Part shown: in pieces, positions 25,154 through 34,475 of the stretch
How the letters are laid out: every line of letters begins with the position of its first letter
Position numbering within the stretch: position 1 is the stretch's first letter
Assembly (NCBI GenBank): GCA_963552605.1
Contig: CAUVKI010000007.1
Coordinates: forward strand, 1 to 64,000
Origin: CAUVKI01 sp963552605
GTDB lineage: Bacteria; Bacillota; Clostridia; Tissierellales; Peptoniphilaceae
Length of the DNA: 64,000 nt
Direction of reading: 5' to 3'
Notes under the pieces: generated by a model
The model's input: only the letters and a program-made list of their open reading frames with translations
Told to the model about the DNA's origin: nothing
Databases searched by the model: none
Position numbers and translations under genes: made by a program

Positions 25154-26464
25154 TTGGCTACTATTGAAAAGAGAAACGGGAACATAGTTCATTTTACTAT
25201 GGAAATTCCCGCTAAAGATTTTTCCGAGGCGGTTCAAAAAGCATATTTAAAAAATCGCAAGAATATCGTTTTTCCGGGTTTTCGCAAGGGAAAAGTCCCC
25301 AGACAGATAATTGAGAAAAATTACGGAAAAGACGTTTTTTATCCCGATGCGGTTGATGATATCGTTTCTAAGCGGTTTGTGGACGATGTTCGTGAAATGG
25401 ATATAATCCCCTTGGATTTACCTAAAATCGAGGAGGATTTTGAGGTTGAAGCGGATAAGCCGATAATTCTTAAGGCGACAGTGGAAGTGGCTCCGGAAAT
25501 CGAGTTGAAAAAATATAAGGGGCTTGAAGTTGAAAAACCCGATTACAAAGTTAACGATGAACTTGTTGATAAAGAGATAGAAAAGGCAAGGGATAAGAAC
25601 GCAAGAATTATAGATGCGGGTGAAAGACCCGTAAAGAACGGAGATTTGCTTAACATAGACTTTGAAGGGTTTATCGGAGATGAACCGTTTGAGGGAGGAA
25701 AAGCGGTAGGAACGTCGCTTGAGATAGGTTCGGGAACTTTTATTCCGGGGTTTGAAGACGGTCTTATAGGTAAAAACAAGGGGGAAACGGTTGATGTCGA
25801 AGTGGTTTTCCCTGAAGATTATCACGAAGAAACGCTTTCGGGAAAGCCGGCAAAATTCGTTGTAAAAATCAATGAAATCAGAGAGAAAAAACTTCCCGAA
25901 TTGGACGACGAGTTTGTAAAAGATGTGAGCGAGTATGATACATTAGATGAATACAAAGCTCATATAAGAGAGAGCCTTGAAAAAGAGTTTGAGGAAAAGG
26001 AAATATTGGACACCGATTCCGCCATATTGAAAGCATTGATTGAGGAAAATGATTTTGAAGTTCCTCCGACTATGCTCCGCAATCAGGTGAATGAAGAATT
26101 AAAAGATTTTTCATACAGACTTAAGTTGCAGGGTATGACCCTTGAGAGTTATATGGGGCTTTTCAACCTGAATATCGAGATGCTTAAAAAACAACTTGAA
26201 GTCGGAGCTTTGGTGCATGTGAAGGAAGAAATGCTCCTATATCATATCTCAAAGCTTGAAAAGATAGTTGTGACCGATGAGGATATCGAAAAGGAATTGG
26301 ATATTGCGGTTAAAGATACCGAAGAAGAAGGCAAAGAAGAACAAAAAAAGAGAATATTGGGGTCAAATAAGGAGTTCTTCAGGGATAAGCTGAAATTGAA
26401 GAAAGCTTTTGAAGTTGTGAAAGATTCCGTAATATTCACTAAGAAGAAGAGCGAGGAGGAATAA
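25154..26464 (+). CDS. tig: trigger factor
   Basis: Ribosome-associated chaperone and prolyl isomerase, 436 residues. Seen: the ribosome-binding signature FPGFRKGKVPR (residues 37-47), the FKBP-type domain at about 150-245 (DLLNIDFEGF, EIGSGTFIPGFEDGL), and the helical C-terminal arms. The TTG start at 25154 follows a perfect AAGGAGG by 6 bases. It is the first gene of tig-clpP-clpX-lon; the stop overlaps the clpP ATG. Confidence 0.97.
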   Translation: MATIEKRNGNIVHFTMEIPAKDFSEAVQKAYLKNRKNIVFPGFRKGKVPRQIIEKNYGKDVFYPDAVDDIVSKRFVDDVREMDIIPLDLPKIEEDFEVEADKPIILKATVEVAPEIELKKYKGLEVEKPDYKVNDELVDKEIEKARDKNARIIDAGERPVKNGDLLNIDFEGFIGDEPFEGGKAVGTSLEIGSGTFIPGFEDGLIGKNKGETVDVEVVFPEDYHEETLSGKPAKFVVKINEIREKKLPELDDEFVKDVSEYDTLDEYKAHIRESLEKEFEEKEILDTDSAILKALIEENDFEVPPTMLRNQVNEELKDFSYRLKLQGMTLESYMGLFNLNIEMLKKQLEVGALVHVKEEMLLYHISKLEKIVVTDEDIEKELDIAVKDTEEEGKEEQKKRILGSNKEFFRDKLKLKKAFEVVKDSVIFTKKKSEEE

Positions 26465-27048
26465 TGGCTTTAATTCCTATGGTGGTGGAGCAGACCAACA
26501 GAGGCGAACGCTCCTATGATATATACTCCAGATTGCTGAAAGAAAGGATTATTTTTTTGGGCGGCGAAGTGGAGGACAATATGTCAAACCTGATAGTTGC
26601 TCAGCTGCTCTTTTTGGAGGCGGAAGATCCTGAAAAGGATATACAGATTTATATCAACAGTCCGGGAGGTTCGGTATCCGCGGGGCTTGCGATTTATGAT
26701 ACCATGCAGTATATAAAGCCTGCAGTTTCCACGATTTGCGTGGGGCTTGCGGCAAGTATGGGAGCTTTTTTGCTTACAGCCGGAGCGAAGGGAAAACGGT
26801 TTGCCCTTCCCAATTCCGATATAATGATCCACCAGCCGCTGGGAGGTGCGAGAGGACAAGTGGAAGATGTCCGCATACAAGCGGAGAAGATGATAAGGAC
26901 TCGTCAGAGGCTCAATGAAATTTTGTCAGAACGCACGGGTCAGTCGCTTGAAAAAATTGCAAAGGATACGGACAGGGATTTTTATATGACTGCACAAGAA
27001 GCGAAGAGCTATGGAATAATAGATGATATTTTGATTAGAAAGAAGTAG
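26464..27048 (+). CDS. clpP: ATP-dependent Clp protease proteolytic subunit
   Basis: Serine protease of 194 residues forming the two-ring chamber served by ClpX. Catalytic triad visible: S98 in GLAASMGAF, H123 in MIHQPLGG and D172 in TDRDFYM. The ATG overlaps the last base of tig. The clpX gene begins 9 bases after the stop, as expected for co-expression. Confidence 0.98.
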   Translation: MALIPMVVEQTNRGERSYDIYSRLLKERIIFLGGEVEDNMSNLIVAQLLFLEAEDPEKDIQIYINSPGGSVSAGLAIYDTMQYIKPAVSTICVGLAASMGAFLLTAGAKGKRFALPNSDIMIHQPLGGARGQVEDVRIQAEKMIRTRQRLNEILSERTGQSLEKIAKDTDRDFYMTAQEAKSYGIIDDILIRKK

Positions 27049-27057
27049 GAGGGTTAA

Positions 27058-28329
27058 GTGGCGAAGTTTGAAGAACGAATGATCAGATGCTCCTTTTGCG
27101 GAAAACCTCAAAATCAGGTAAAGAAACTTATCGCAGGACCGAATGTCTATATATGCAATGAATGCATAGGTCTTTGTAAGGATATTGTTTCGGACGGAAC
27201 GGAAGAAGTTCCGAAGGAGGATTTTAAGGATATCCCGAAGCCTATGGAAATAATGGAAGCGTTAAATGATTATGTGATTGAGCAGGACGATGCAAAGAAA
27301 GCACTCGCCGTGGCAGTCTATAATCACTACAAGAGGATAAAAGCCAATGCCGACGGAAAGAGCAAGGTGGAGCTTAGAAAGAGCAATATCCTCATGCTCG
27401 GTCCGACCGGTTCGGGAAAGACTTTGCTTGCGGAAACTCTTGCAAGAATTCTTGATGTTCCTTTTGCCATAACCGATGCTACCACTCTTACGGAAGCGGG
27501 ATATGTCGGAGAAGATGTGGAGAATGTTATTCTAAGGCTTTTGCAGAATGCGGAATTTGATGTGGAGAAAGCGGAGCGGGGCATAATATATATCGACGAG
27601 ATAGATAAGATTTCTAAAAAATCGGAAAATGTTTCCATAACCAGAGATGTGAGCGGTGAGGGAGTGCAGCAGGCTCTTTTGAAAATGCTTGAGGGAACTG
27701 TCAGCAATGTTCCCCCTCAGGGAGGAAGAAAACACCCCAATCAGGAATTTATTCAGGTCAATACCACAAATATTCTCTTTATCTGTGGAGGAGCATTCGA
27801 CGGTCTCACCGATATAATAAGACGCCGAACGGATCATAAAAATATGGGCTTCGGAGCGGAAATCAAAGCAAAGCACGAGGAAGATATAAAAGAAATTTAT
27901 AGTGCGCTTGAGCCGGAGGACTTGATAAAATACGGACTTATTCCGGAGTTTATAGGAAGACTTCCCGTGGTGGTTTCATTGGAAGAGCTTTCAAAAGAAG
28001 CTATGGTGAGAATTCTTACCAAGCCAAAGAACGCTTTGGTTAAACAATACAAGGAACTTTTCAGACTCGATGGAATTGACTTGGAGTTTGAAGATGAAGC
28101 CTTGGAGGCGATTGCGGATTTGGCGATTAAGAGAAAAACCGGTGCAAGGGGATTGCGTACAATTCTTGAAAAGATGATGTTAAGCACAATGTATGAGAGT
28201 CCTTCAAGAAAAGATATAGAAAAGTGTATCGTTACAAAAGAGGTTGTGTCGGATAATAAAGAACCGACTTTGGTGTTGTCGGAAAAGAATAGAGATCATA
28301 AGGGAAACAAAAATAAATCGGTTTCCTAG
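27058..28329 (+). CDS. clpX: ATP-dependent Clp protease ATP-binding subunit ClpX
   Basis: AAA+ unfoldase feeding ClpP. 423 residues. Seen: N-terminal zinc-binding CSFCGK and CNECIGLC, Walker A GPTGSGKT, Walker B YIDEIDKI, and the ClpP-binding loop region before the sensor-2 arginine (TGARGLR). GTG start at 27058 with GGAGG 5 bases upstream. A short tetraloop hairpin follows. Confidence 0.98.
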   Translation: MAKFEERMIRCSFCGKPQNQVKKLIAGPNVYICNECIGLCKDIVSDGTEEVPKEDFKDIPKPMEIMEALNDYVIEQDDAKKALAVAVYNHYKRIKANADGKSKVELRKSNILMLGPTGSGKTLLAETLARILDVPFAITDATTLTEAGYVGEDVENVILRLLQNAEFDVEKAERGIIYIDEIDKISKKSENVSITRDVSGEGVQQALLKMLEGTVSNVPPQGGRKHPNQEFIQVNTTNILFICGGAFDGLTDIIRRRTDHKNMGFGAEIKAKHEEDIKEIYSALEPEDLIKYGLIPEFIGRLPVVVSLEELSKEAMVRILTKPKNALVKQYKELFRLDGIDLEFEDEALEAIADLAIKRKTGARGLRTILEKMMLSTMYESPSRKDIEKCIVTKEVVSDNKEPTLVLSEKNRDHKGNKNKSVS

Positions 28330-28353
28330 CTCACTTCGGTGAGCTTTCTTTAT
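28328..28353 (+). terminator. tetraloop hairpin between clpX and lon
   Basis: AGCTCAC, loop TTCG, GTGAGCT then TTCTTTATT. The hairpin is strong but the T-run is short, so it probably reduces rather than blocks read-through into lon. Confidence 0.7.
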
Positions 28354-28367
28354 TAGGAGGTGATTTT

Positions 28368-30692
28368 GTGGATTACAAATCAGAAAATAAAATATATCCG
28401 CTTATTCCCTTGAGGGGAATGACCGTTTTTCCTCATATGGTTGTGCATTTTGACATAGGAAGAGAAGCATCGATAAAGGCTTTGGAGGAGGCTGAGTTAA
28501 GGGACGGGCTGGTGCTTTTGGTGGCTCAAAAAGATCCTAAGGAGGAAGTTCCCTCTTCATTGGAAGATTTGCGAGGGGCGGGTACAGTTGTAAGGGTTAA
28601 ACAGCTTTTAAAGATTCCCGGGGGAAATCTTCGTGTGCTGGTTGAGGGAGAACGTCGTGCAAAGCTTTTGAAGTTGACTTCCGACGGTTCTCCATTGGAG
28701 GCGGAAGTTGAGGAGATAACCTATCAGGAGATTGAGCCCGATAAAAAAACGGAAGCGAGAATGCGTCTTATAAGAGATGATTTTGTCAAACAGATGAGCT
28801 ATGTCGAGGGGGGTTCTCCTGAAATGCTCGCAACTCTTTCCGATATCAAAGATCCCGGGCAGCTTGCGGATATAATTGCCTCTACGGCGTTATCCAAACA
28901 GGAAGATGCTCAAGATGTGCTTGAAGCTTTCGATATAGTGAAAAGACTTGATTTAGTGCATGTGAAACTTCAGCAGGAGTTGGAAATAATCAAGCTTGAG
29001 GATAAGATAAGCAACAGATTGAAAAACCAGATAAACAAAGTTCAAAAGGAATATTATCTGAGGGAACAGCTAAAAGCCATACAAGATGAGCTCGGGTACG
29101 AGGACGAGTTTGAGGAAGAAGTCTTGGAGTATGAGCAAAAACTTTCCGAAAGAAAACTTCCGGAAGAGGTGGAACAGAAATTTAAAAAAGAGCTTTCAAG
29201 ATTGATGTATCAGACGGATGGCTCATCGGAAGCCGGGGTTATACGCACCTATTTGGATTGGATTTTGGACTTGCCGTGGGAGGTTTTAACCGAGGATAAA
29301 ATTGATATCAAGGAAGCAAGAGATGTGTTAAATGAGGATCACTACGGGCTTGAAGATGTTAAGGAAAGGATTTTGGAGCATATCGCACTAAGAAAGCTTA
29401 CGAAAAAATCCAACGGGGCGATTATCTGTCTGGTAGGTCCTCCGGGGGTGGGAAAGACTTCCGTTGCAAGGTCAATTTCCAAGGCTATGCATAAGAATTT
29501 TACGAGAGTGAGTCTTGGAGGTGTGAGTGATGAGGCTGAAATCAGAGGTCACAGAAGAACCTATATCGGAGCTATGCCGGGATGTATTATTAACGGATTA
29601 AAAAAAGCTAAGTCAAAAAATCCCCTTTTTTTGCTTGACGAAATAGATAAACTGGGAAGGGATTATAAGGGAGATCCCACAAGTGCATTGCTTGAGGTTT
29701 TAGATCCGGAGCAAAATTCTTCTTTTACGGACCACTATCTGGATTTGCCTTTCGACTTGTCGGACGTGATGTTTATTACCACTGCCAACACAACTCAAAC
29801 TATTCCCGGACCGCTTCTTGATAGAATGGAAGTAATTGAGATAAGCGGTTATACCTCTGAAGAAAAATTCAATATAGCGAAGAAGTATTTGGTGTTGAAA
29901 AATTTGGAAAAATTGGATTTGAACGCATCTCAAGTGAATATTTCGGACGCAGTTTTAACCGAACTTATAAATCATTATACGAGAGAGTCCGGAGTGAGAA
30001 ATCTGGAAAGGGAGATAAAGTCGATTATTCGTAAATCCGTAAAGAAAATGCTTGAGGAAGAGGCTAAGTCTTTTCGTGTGTCCAACAGAAATTTGGGGGA
30101 TCTTCTCGGTGCTCCTAGATATCATTATGACAAAAAGAATAATCGCAATGAGGTCGGAAAGGTTGTAGGACTTGCGTGGACTTCGGTCGGCGGGGAAACT
30201 TTAACGATTGAAGTTAATGTGATGGACGGGAGCGGAAAGACATTGCTTACGGGAAAACTAGGAGATGTGATGAAGGAGTCGGCTATGGCCGCGATTTCCT
30301 ATGTGCGCTCCAAACGCAGCAAGTTAAAACTCAATAAGACTTTTCACAGGGATAAGGATATTCACATTCATGTGCCGGAGGGAGCAATTCCAAAAGACGG
30401 ACCTTCGGCGGGAATTACCATTGCGACCGGAGTTGCCTCGGCTCTTACCGGCAAAAAAGTCAGAAGTGATGTCGCTATGACGGGGGAGATTACAATTAGG
30501 GGTGATGTGCTTCCTATAGGAGGACTTAAGGAAAAACTTTTGGCTGCCAAGAGAATGGGGATTATGGAAGTTATTATCCCTTCGGAAAATCGTAAGGATT
30601 TTGATGAGCTTAAAGATAATATCAAAGAGGGCTTGAAGGTCAACTATGTTAAACATATGGACGAGGTCATTAAGCTTATGTTGGTGGAATAG
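28368..30692 (+). CDS. lon: Lon protease
   Basis: ATP-dependent AAA+ protease of 774 residues, with N-terminal substrate-binding domain (YPLIPLRGMTVFPHMV), Walker A GPPGVGKTS, Walker B FLLDEIDK, and the catalytic Ser-Lys dyad in KDGPSAGIT and the lysine that follows about 40 residues later. GTG start with AGGAGGTGA ribosome site. Degrades misfolded and short-lived regulatory proteins. Confidence 0.98.
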   Translation: MDYKSENKIYPLIPLRGMTVFPHMVVHFDIGREASIKALEEAELRDGLVLLVAQKDPKEEVPSSLEDLRGAGTVVRVKQLLKIPGGNLRVLVEGERRAKLLKLTSDGSPLEAEVEEITYQEIEPDKKTEARMRLIRDDFVKQMSYVEGGSPEMLATLSDIKDPGQLADIIASTALSKQEDAQDVLEAFDIVKRLDLVHVKLQQELEIIKLEDKISNRLKNQINKVQKEYYLREQLKAIQDELGYEDEFEEEVLEYEQKLSERKLPEEVEQKFKKELSRLMYQTDGSSEAGVIRTYLDWILDLPWEVLTEDKIDIKEARDVLNEDHYGLEDVKERILEHIALRKLTKKSNGAIICLVGPPGVGKTSVARSISKAMHKNFTRVSLGGVSDEAEIRGHRRTYIGAMPGCIINGLKKAKSKNPLFLLDEIDKLGRDYKGDPTSALLEVLDPEQNSSFTDHYLDLPFDLSDVMFITTANTTQTIPGPLLDRMEVIEISGYTSEEKFNIAKKYLVLKNLEKLDLNASQVNISDAVLTELINHYTRESGVRNLEREIKSIIRKSVKKMLEEEAKSFRVSNRNLGDLLGAPRYHYDKKNNRNEVGKVVGLAWTSVGGETLTIEVNVMDGSGKTLLTGKLGDVMKESAMAAISYVRSKRSKLKLNKTFHRDKDIHIHVPEGAIPKDGPSAGITIATGVASALTGKKVRSDVAMTGEITIRGDVLPIGGLKEKLLAAKRMGIMEVIIPSENRKDFDELKDNIKEGLKVNYVKHMDEVIKLMLVE

Positions 30693-30694
30693 AA

Positions 30695-31294
30695 ATGATT
30701 ATAAATAAATCCGACTTTGAGCTCTCCGCAGTTAAAGAAATTCAATACCCCTCGGATGATTTGCCCGAGATAGCTTTATCAGGAAGGAGCAATGTGGGGA
30801 AATCATCTTTTATCAATGCTATGCTCGGGAGAAAAAATCTCGCAAGGACTTCTTCCACTCCGGGTAAGACAAGGTTAATAAATTTTTACCGTTTCAATGA
30901 GCGATACCGTTTTGTCGATTTGCCCGGATATGGTTATGCCAAGGTGTCAAAGAGTGAGCGTGAGAGTTGGGCTAAGATAATAAACAGATATCTTTCCCTT
31001 AGAAAAAATCTTAGAGAGGTGGTTTTGGTAGTTGATATCAGGCACCCTCCGACGGATAACGATATGGAAATGTATAGTTGGATTTTGGATTCGGGATTTT
31101 CAGGTCTTGTGGTTGCAACAAAACTCGATAAGCTTCGGAAAAATGAGATTAAAAAGAATATTTCCGTGATAAAAACTTCTCTAAAAATATCCGACGATTC
31201 GCTTTTATTCCCTTTTTCAGCGGAAAAAAAAATCGGAGTCGGGGAGGTGTGGACTGCGTTAGATCGCATCTATGATGATAACAATTATACCTAG
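30695..31294 (+). CDS. engB: ribosome biogenesis GTP-binding protein YsxC/EngB
   Basis: GTPase needed for large-subunit assembly. 199 residues. Seen: P-loop GRSNVGKSSF, G2/G3 region TPGKTRLINF then DLPGYGYAK, and TKLDKL for G4. It starts 2 bases after lon, the common Firmicutes arrangement lon-engB, and overlaps the CDF transporter frame. Confidence 0.97.
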   Translation: MIINKSDFELSAVKEIQYPSDDLPEIALSGRSNVGKSSFINAMLGRKNLARTSSTPGKTRLINFYRFNERYRFVDLPGYGYAKVSKSERESWAKIINRYLSLRKNLREVVLVVDIRHPPTDNDMEMYSWILDSGFSGLVVATKLDKLRKNEIKKNISVIKTSLKISDDSLLFPFSAEKKIGVGEVWTALDRIYDDNNYT

Positions 31295-31316
31295 GCAAAA
31301 GGAGGACGAGAAGTTT

Positions 31317-32450
31317 TTGGATTATCGTTCGAGAGTGGGACTTACGGCGGGATTTACGGGTTTGTTTCTGAATATTTTTTTGTTCTCCGTTAAACTTGCC
31401 ATAGGTTTTTTTATAGGCTCGCTCTCGGTGATAGGAGAAGCTGTGAATAATCTTTCGGATGTGGGAAGTTCATTGGTTACGATTTTGGGATTTTGGATAG
31501 CAAAAAAGCCTGCGGACGATGAACATCCGGCAGGTCATGCACGGTGGGAGTATTTATTTTCTTTGGCTGTTTCCGTAATAATAATTTTTATAAGCTTCTC
31601 CTTGGGTAAGGAATCAATCATTCGTATAATAAATCCGAAGCTTCCCAAATTCAGCACGATTACTTTTTTTGTGCTGATTATTTCCGTGTTGATGAAACTT
31701 TTTTTGTCGTCCTATTATGAACACTTAGGGAAAAAAATTCAATCCACGATTTTAATTGCACAGGCGGTGGACAGTCGCTCGGATATTTTATCCACGGTGG
31801 CTGTATTGATAGGAGTGGCGGTTCAAAATTTTGTTTCATTTCCTGTGGACGGTGTTTTGGGTCTGGTGGTTTCGATTTTTATTTTTCGTTCGGGATTTGA
31901 AGTTATAAAAGAGCCGCTTGATCATTTGATAGGAGCGGCAATTAGTGATGAGGAAAAGGAACGGATTACAAATTTCATTTTGAGTGAGAAGAGAATTTTG
32001 GGTATTCACGATCTTATCGTTCACGATTACGGTCCTATGCGCACCTTTGCTACGGTTCATGCGGAGGTGGACAGCGAGGAAAATCTGTCGGAAATAAATT
32101 TGGTGATTGATGAGGTTGAAACCAAAGCTCTTGAGGAACTCGGATTGGAGCTTACAATTCACGTTGATCCTATTGTCATCGGAGATGAGAGAGTTGACGC
32201 TATGAAAGAAGATGTGAGACTCGCCCTTATTAGGGTAGATGACAGATTATCTTTTCACGATTTTCGTGTGGTTGAAAATTCCAAGGTAAACTTAATTTTC
32301 GATGTTGAAATTCCTACGGGAGTTAATACCGAGGCAGAGGAGATTAACGGGAGAGTTGGGGAAGAGCTTAAAAAAATAAATCCTCTTTATAACTGCATAA
32401 TCACTTTTGACAGAAAGTATTATAGATACAAAGTTAAGGACAAAAGGTAG
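31317..32450 (+). CDS. cation diffusion facilitator (CDF) transporter
   Basis: Divalent metal efflux transporter of about 377 residues with six membrane segments and a cytoplasmic C-terminal domain. Seen: the second-helix motif EAVNNLSDVGSS, then DEHPAGHARWEYL, and the fifth-helix DSRSDILST, which carry the metal-binding aspartates. The strong AAAAGGAGG at 31297-31305 points to the TTG at 31317 as start. An ATG at 31272 would extend it by 15 residues but overlaps engB and has no ribosome site. Zn, Mn or Fe specificity cannot be told. A TAGGCG/CGCCTA terminator begins at its stop. Confidence 0.9.
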   Translation: MDYRSRVGLTAGFTGLFLNIFLFSVKLAIGFFIGSLSVIGEAVNNLSDVGSSLVTILGFWIAKKPADDEHPAGHARWEYLFSLAVSVIIIFISFSLGKESIIRIINPKLPKFSTITFFVLIISVLMKLFLSSYYEHLGKKIQSTILIAQAVDSRSDILSTVAVLIGVAVQNFVSFPVDGVLGLVVSIFIFRSGFEVIKEPLDHLIGAAISDEEKERITNFILSEKRILGIHDLIVHDYGPMRTFATVHAEVDSEENLSEINLVIDEVETKALEELGLELTIHVDPIVIGDERVDAMKEDVRLALIRVDDRLSFHDFRVVENSKVNLIFDVEIPTGVNTEAEEINGRVGEELKKINPLYNCIITFDRKYYRYKVKDKR

Positions 32451-32477
32451 GCGGATAAAATACGCCTATTTTTTTTG
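32448..32477 (+). terminator. rho-independent terminator after CDF gene
   Basis: TAGGCG at 32448-32453 (includes the stop codon) pairs with CGCCTA at 32463-32468, followed by seven or more T. Confidence 0.85.
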
Positions 32478-32533
32478 TGGATTATACAGCTCCAATTCAA
32501 ACTACATAACAGGACAAAAGGTATATTGAAGCA

Positions 32534-32561
32534 TTGATTTTTTTATCTGCTGATATATAAT
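32534..32561 (+). promoter_or_regulatory. promoter before the large membrane protein gene
   Basis: TTGATT at 32534-32539, 16 bases, TATAAT at 32556-32561. Confidence 0.65.
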
Positions 32562-32594
32562 GATTTCGATATAAATTTTAGGGTAGGCAAAGTA

Positions 32595-33807
32595 ATGTAT
32601 ATTAACGTCGATACTTTTTTCTTTATAGTGGCTGTGATTATATGGATATATGCAATTGGAAAAATCTCCAACGTTTTTAAATTAAATTACAGACTGTATA
32701 TTTTCATAATGGTTTTCAGTGTCATTTGTCTTGGTCTTTCGTATCGGCATTTTCACTTTTTGAAAATAAATTCCATTCCTGAAAATGGTGAGGATTATAG
32801 GATAAAAGAAGTTTTTTTAGACTACTCTTTTAATGAATATGGGAGTGCAGATGTAGGACATAAGTTGTTATTTAAAGCGAATAAAAAATCCCGTTCAAAT
32901 AAGAAATCTATGCTTCAATTTTTTGTTGAATTGATACTTGATACGAAATTTGAAGCGGAGAATAAAAAATCTTACCCAAAAAACTCTCTGGCATATGTTT
33001 TTTATGAAATGGATAAAATAAGCTCTTTAGAGGTTTTACTGAATGGCAACTCAATCAGTCCTTCAGATTTTAATATTCCTAATACCTATGAGCTTAAAAC
33101 TGATGCCGATAAGAATATCCTTACTGTTTATCTTCCCCATGATGATTTAAAAAATATGGACTTATCCATAAATTATTCCGTTAAGAATGCCCTTGGTGAA
33201 GATAACGGTGTTTTGGTTTATTACAATACTTTCTTTCCAGAAAGAACTAACTTTAGTTTTAATACCAATACGAGGGGAAAAATTACCTTCCATTATCCTG
33301 ACAGCTCTATCATAAAAGCCGGAGCCAATTCTAAAGATTTTTGGGTGAATATAGGGGATTCAAACAGAGCTTCATTCGTAGTAGACTTTAAAAATAAGCT
33401 TCCTTATGAAAAACATCCTTTTGGAGGAGGTCATACGCTTATTTATATGGAAGAGTTATCATATGATGATGCGGATTTTTACAAGAACTATAACAAAAAC
33501 TTTTCTCTAATCACAAGACTCGATTTTTTACCTGCTCCATTTAAATTTAGAAGAGCACCCGATCCTATTTCAACTGAATTTAGTGACCAAGGTTATTCTG
33601 TTTCTGAACTGAAATCATTAAATAAAGAAAATAATGAAAAGTTTTCAGATTTCAAATTCGTGTTCGGTTTTTTTCATAAGATCTTGGAGTCGGGCGATCA
33701 TCTTGTTGTTACTTATATAATTTCCCTTTATTTATTCATACTATGAGGATAAAAAAGAGGGGGAGCTTATCCACAAGTTAGGTCTTTTAGAAGAATCGGA
33801 AAAATAA
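32595..33807 (+). pseudogene. membrane-anchored protein of unknown function, probably frameshifted near its end
   Basis: The readable frame gives 383 residues (stop at 33746). Two hydrophobic segments cover residues 4-24 and 33-52; then comes a large extracellular domain rich in Asn, Phe and Tyr, and a final hydrophobic stretch (VVTYIISLYLFIL). No family recognised. The next frame, entered near 33740, continues through YEDKKEGELIHKLG to a TAA at 33805-33807, which looks like a genuine charged C-terminal tail. The gene therefore seems to carry a frameshift or small deletion just after the last membrane segment. A terminator follows directly. It could also be intact with a short tail, if the second frame is chance. 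Confidence 0.5.
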
Positions 33808-33851
33808 AATGGCTAAACCTCAATATTTTATTTGTTGAGTTTAGCCATTTG
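33807..33851 (+). terminator. rho-independent terminator
   Basis: AAAATGGCTAAAC pairs with GTTTAGCCATTT around a 14-base A/T-rich loop, followed by GTTTTGC. It is symmetrical enough to work in both directions. Confidence 0.7.
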
Positions 33852-34021
33852 TTTTGCTCTTAAAGAGATTTTGGGTTGTCCAGTTCTCCTGCTATTTAAT
33901 CATTCTTACATACCCGCATACCTCATAAACCTTAATGCGAAACGAGGGCGCGCGGTCTGTGCCATAGCAAGTCATTTTCTTCGCATAAAAACCATAAAAT
34001 TACAAAAAATAAAAAAAAGAC

Positions 34022-34050
34022 TTGCATTTTTTATTTTAATTGTGTAAAAT
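34022..34050 (+). promoter_or_regulatory. promoter of the tRNA-Pro pair
   Basis: TTGCAT at 34022-34027, 17 bases, TAAAAT at 34045-34050, about 40 bases before the first tRNA. Confidence 0.65.
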
Positions 34051-34088
34051 GTCGTTCGTCGCCGAGCGAATAGGGTGACGAATTAAGT

Positions 34089-34161
34089 CGGGGTGTGGCG
34101 CAGTTGGAAGCGTGCATGGTTAGGGACCATGAGGCCGGAGGTTCGAACCCTCTCACTCCGA
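34089..34161 (+). tRNA. tRNA-Pro (anticodon AGG)
   Basis: Cloverleaf with C1-G72, as usual for bacterial tRNA-Pro. Acceptor CGGGGTG/CACTCCG, anticodon stem CATGG/CCATG, loop TTAGGGA with anticodon at 34122-34124, T-loop TTCGAAC. CCA is not encoded. An A at position 34 of tRNA-Pro is uncommon in bacteria, where TGG, GGG and CGG are usual. Confidence 0.9.
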
Positions 34162-34188
34162 TTTTTTTATTAAATCAATAATTAATTT

Positions 34189-34261
34189 CGGGGTGTAGCG
34201 CAGTTGGTAGCGCGCGTGGTTCGGGACCACGAGGTCGGGGGTTCAAGTCCTCTCACTCCGA
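34189..34261 (+). tRNA. tRNA-Pro (anticodon CGG)
   Basis: Exactly 100 bases downstream of and similar to the first tRNA. Anticodon stem CGTGG/CCACG, loop TTCGGGA with anticodon at 34222-34224; T-loop TTCAAGT. CCA not encoded. Reads CCG. Confidence 0.93.
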
Positions 34262-34417
34262 TTTTTTTTTGCTCTTAAATCATATATTAAGGTTATTTGA
34301 AGGCATTGGGAGATGTGAAATACACTCTCAAAGCGTTCATACTTTCTTAAGCGGTAATCAGAAGTGTTGTGACTTTTGTAGGGGAAATTGGGTGGATATT
34401 TACATCTAAAAATTTTT

Positions 34418-34445
34418 TTGTTTTTTCCAATGCTTGTGTTAGAAT
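34418..34445 (+). promoter_or_regulatory. promoter of the nitroreductase gene
   Basis: TTGTTT at 34418-34423, 16 bases, TAGAAT at 34440-34445, preceded by TGT. Confidence 0.5.
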
Positions 34446-34475
34446 ATAGAAAATTTGAAAAGGGGAGTGGTCTGT

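Noticed and set aside
33832..34047. 71-codon frame before the tRNA-Pro pair
   Set aside because: No ribosome site, spans the terminator and tRNA promoter, no recognisable domain.
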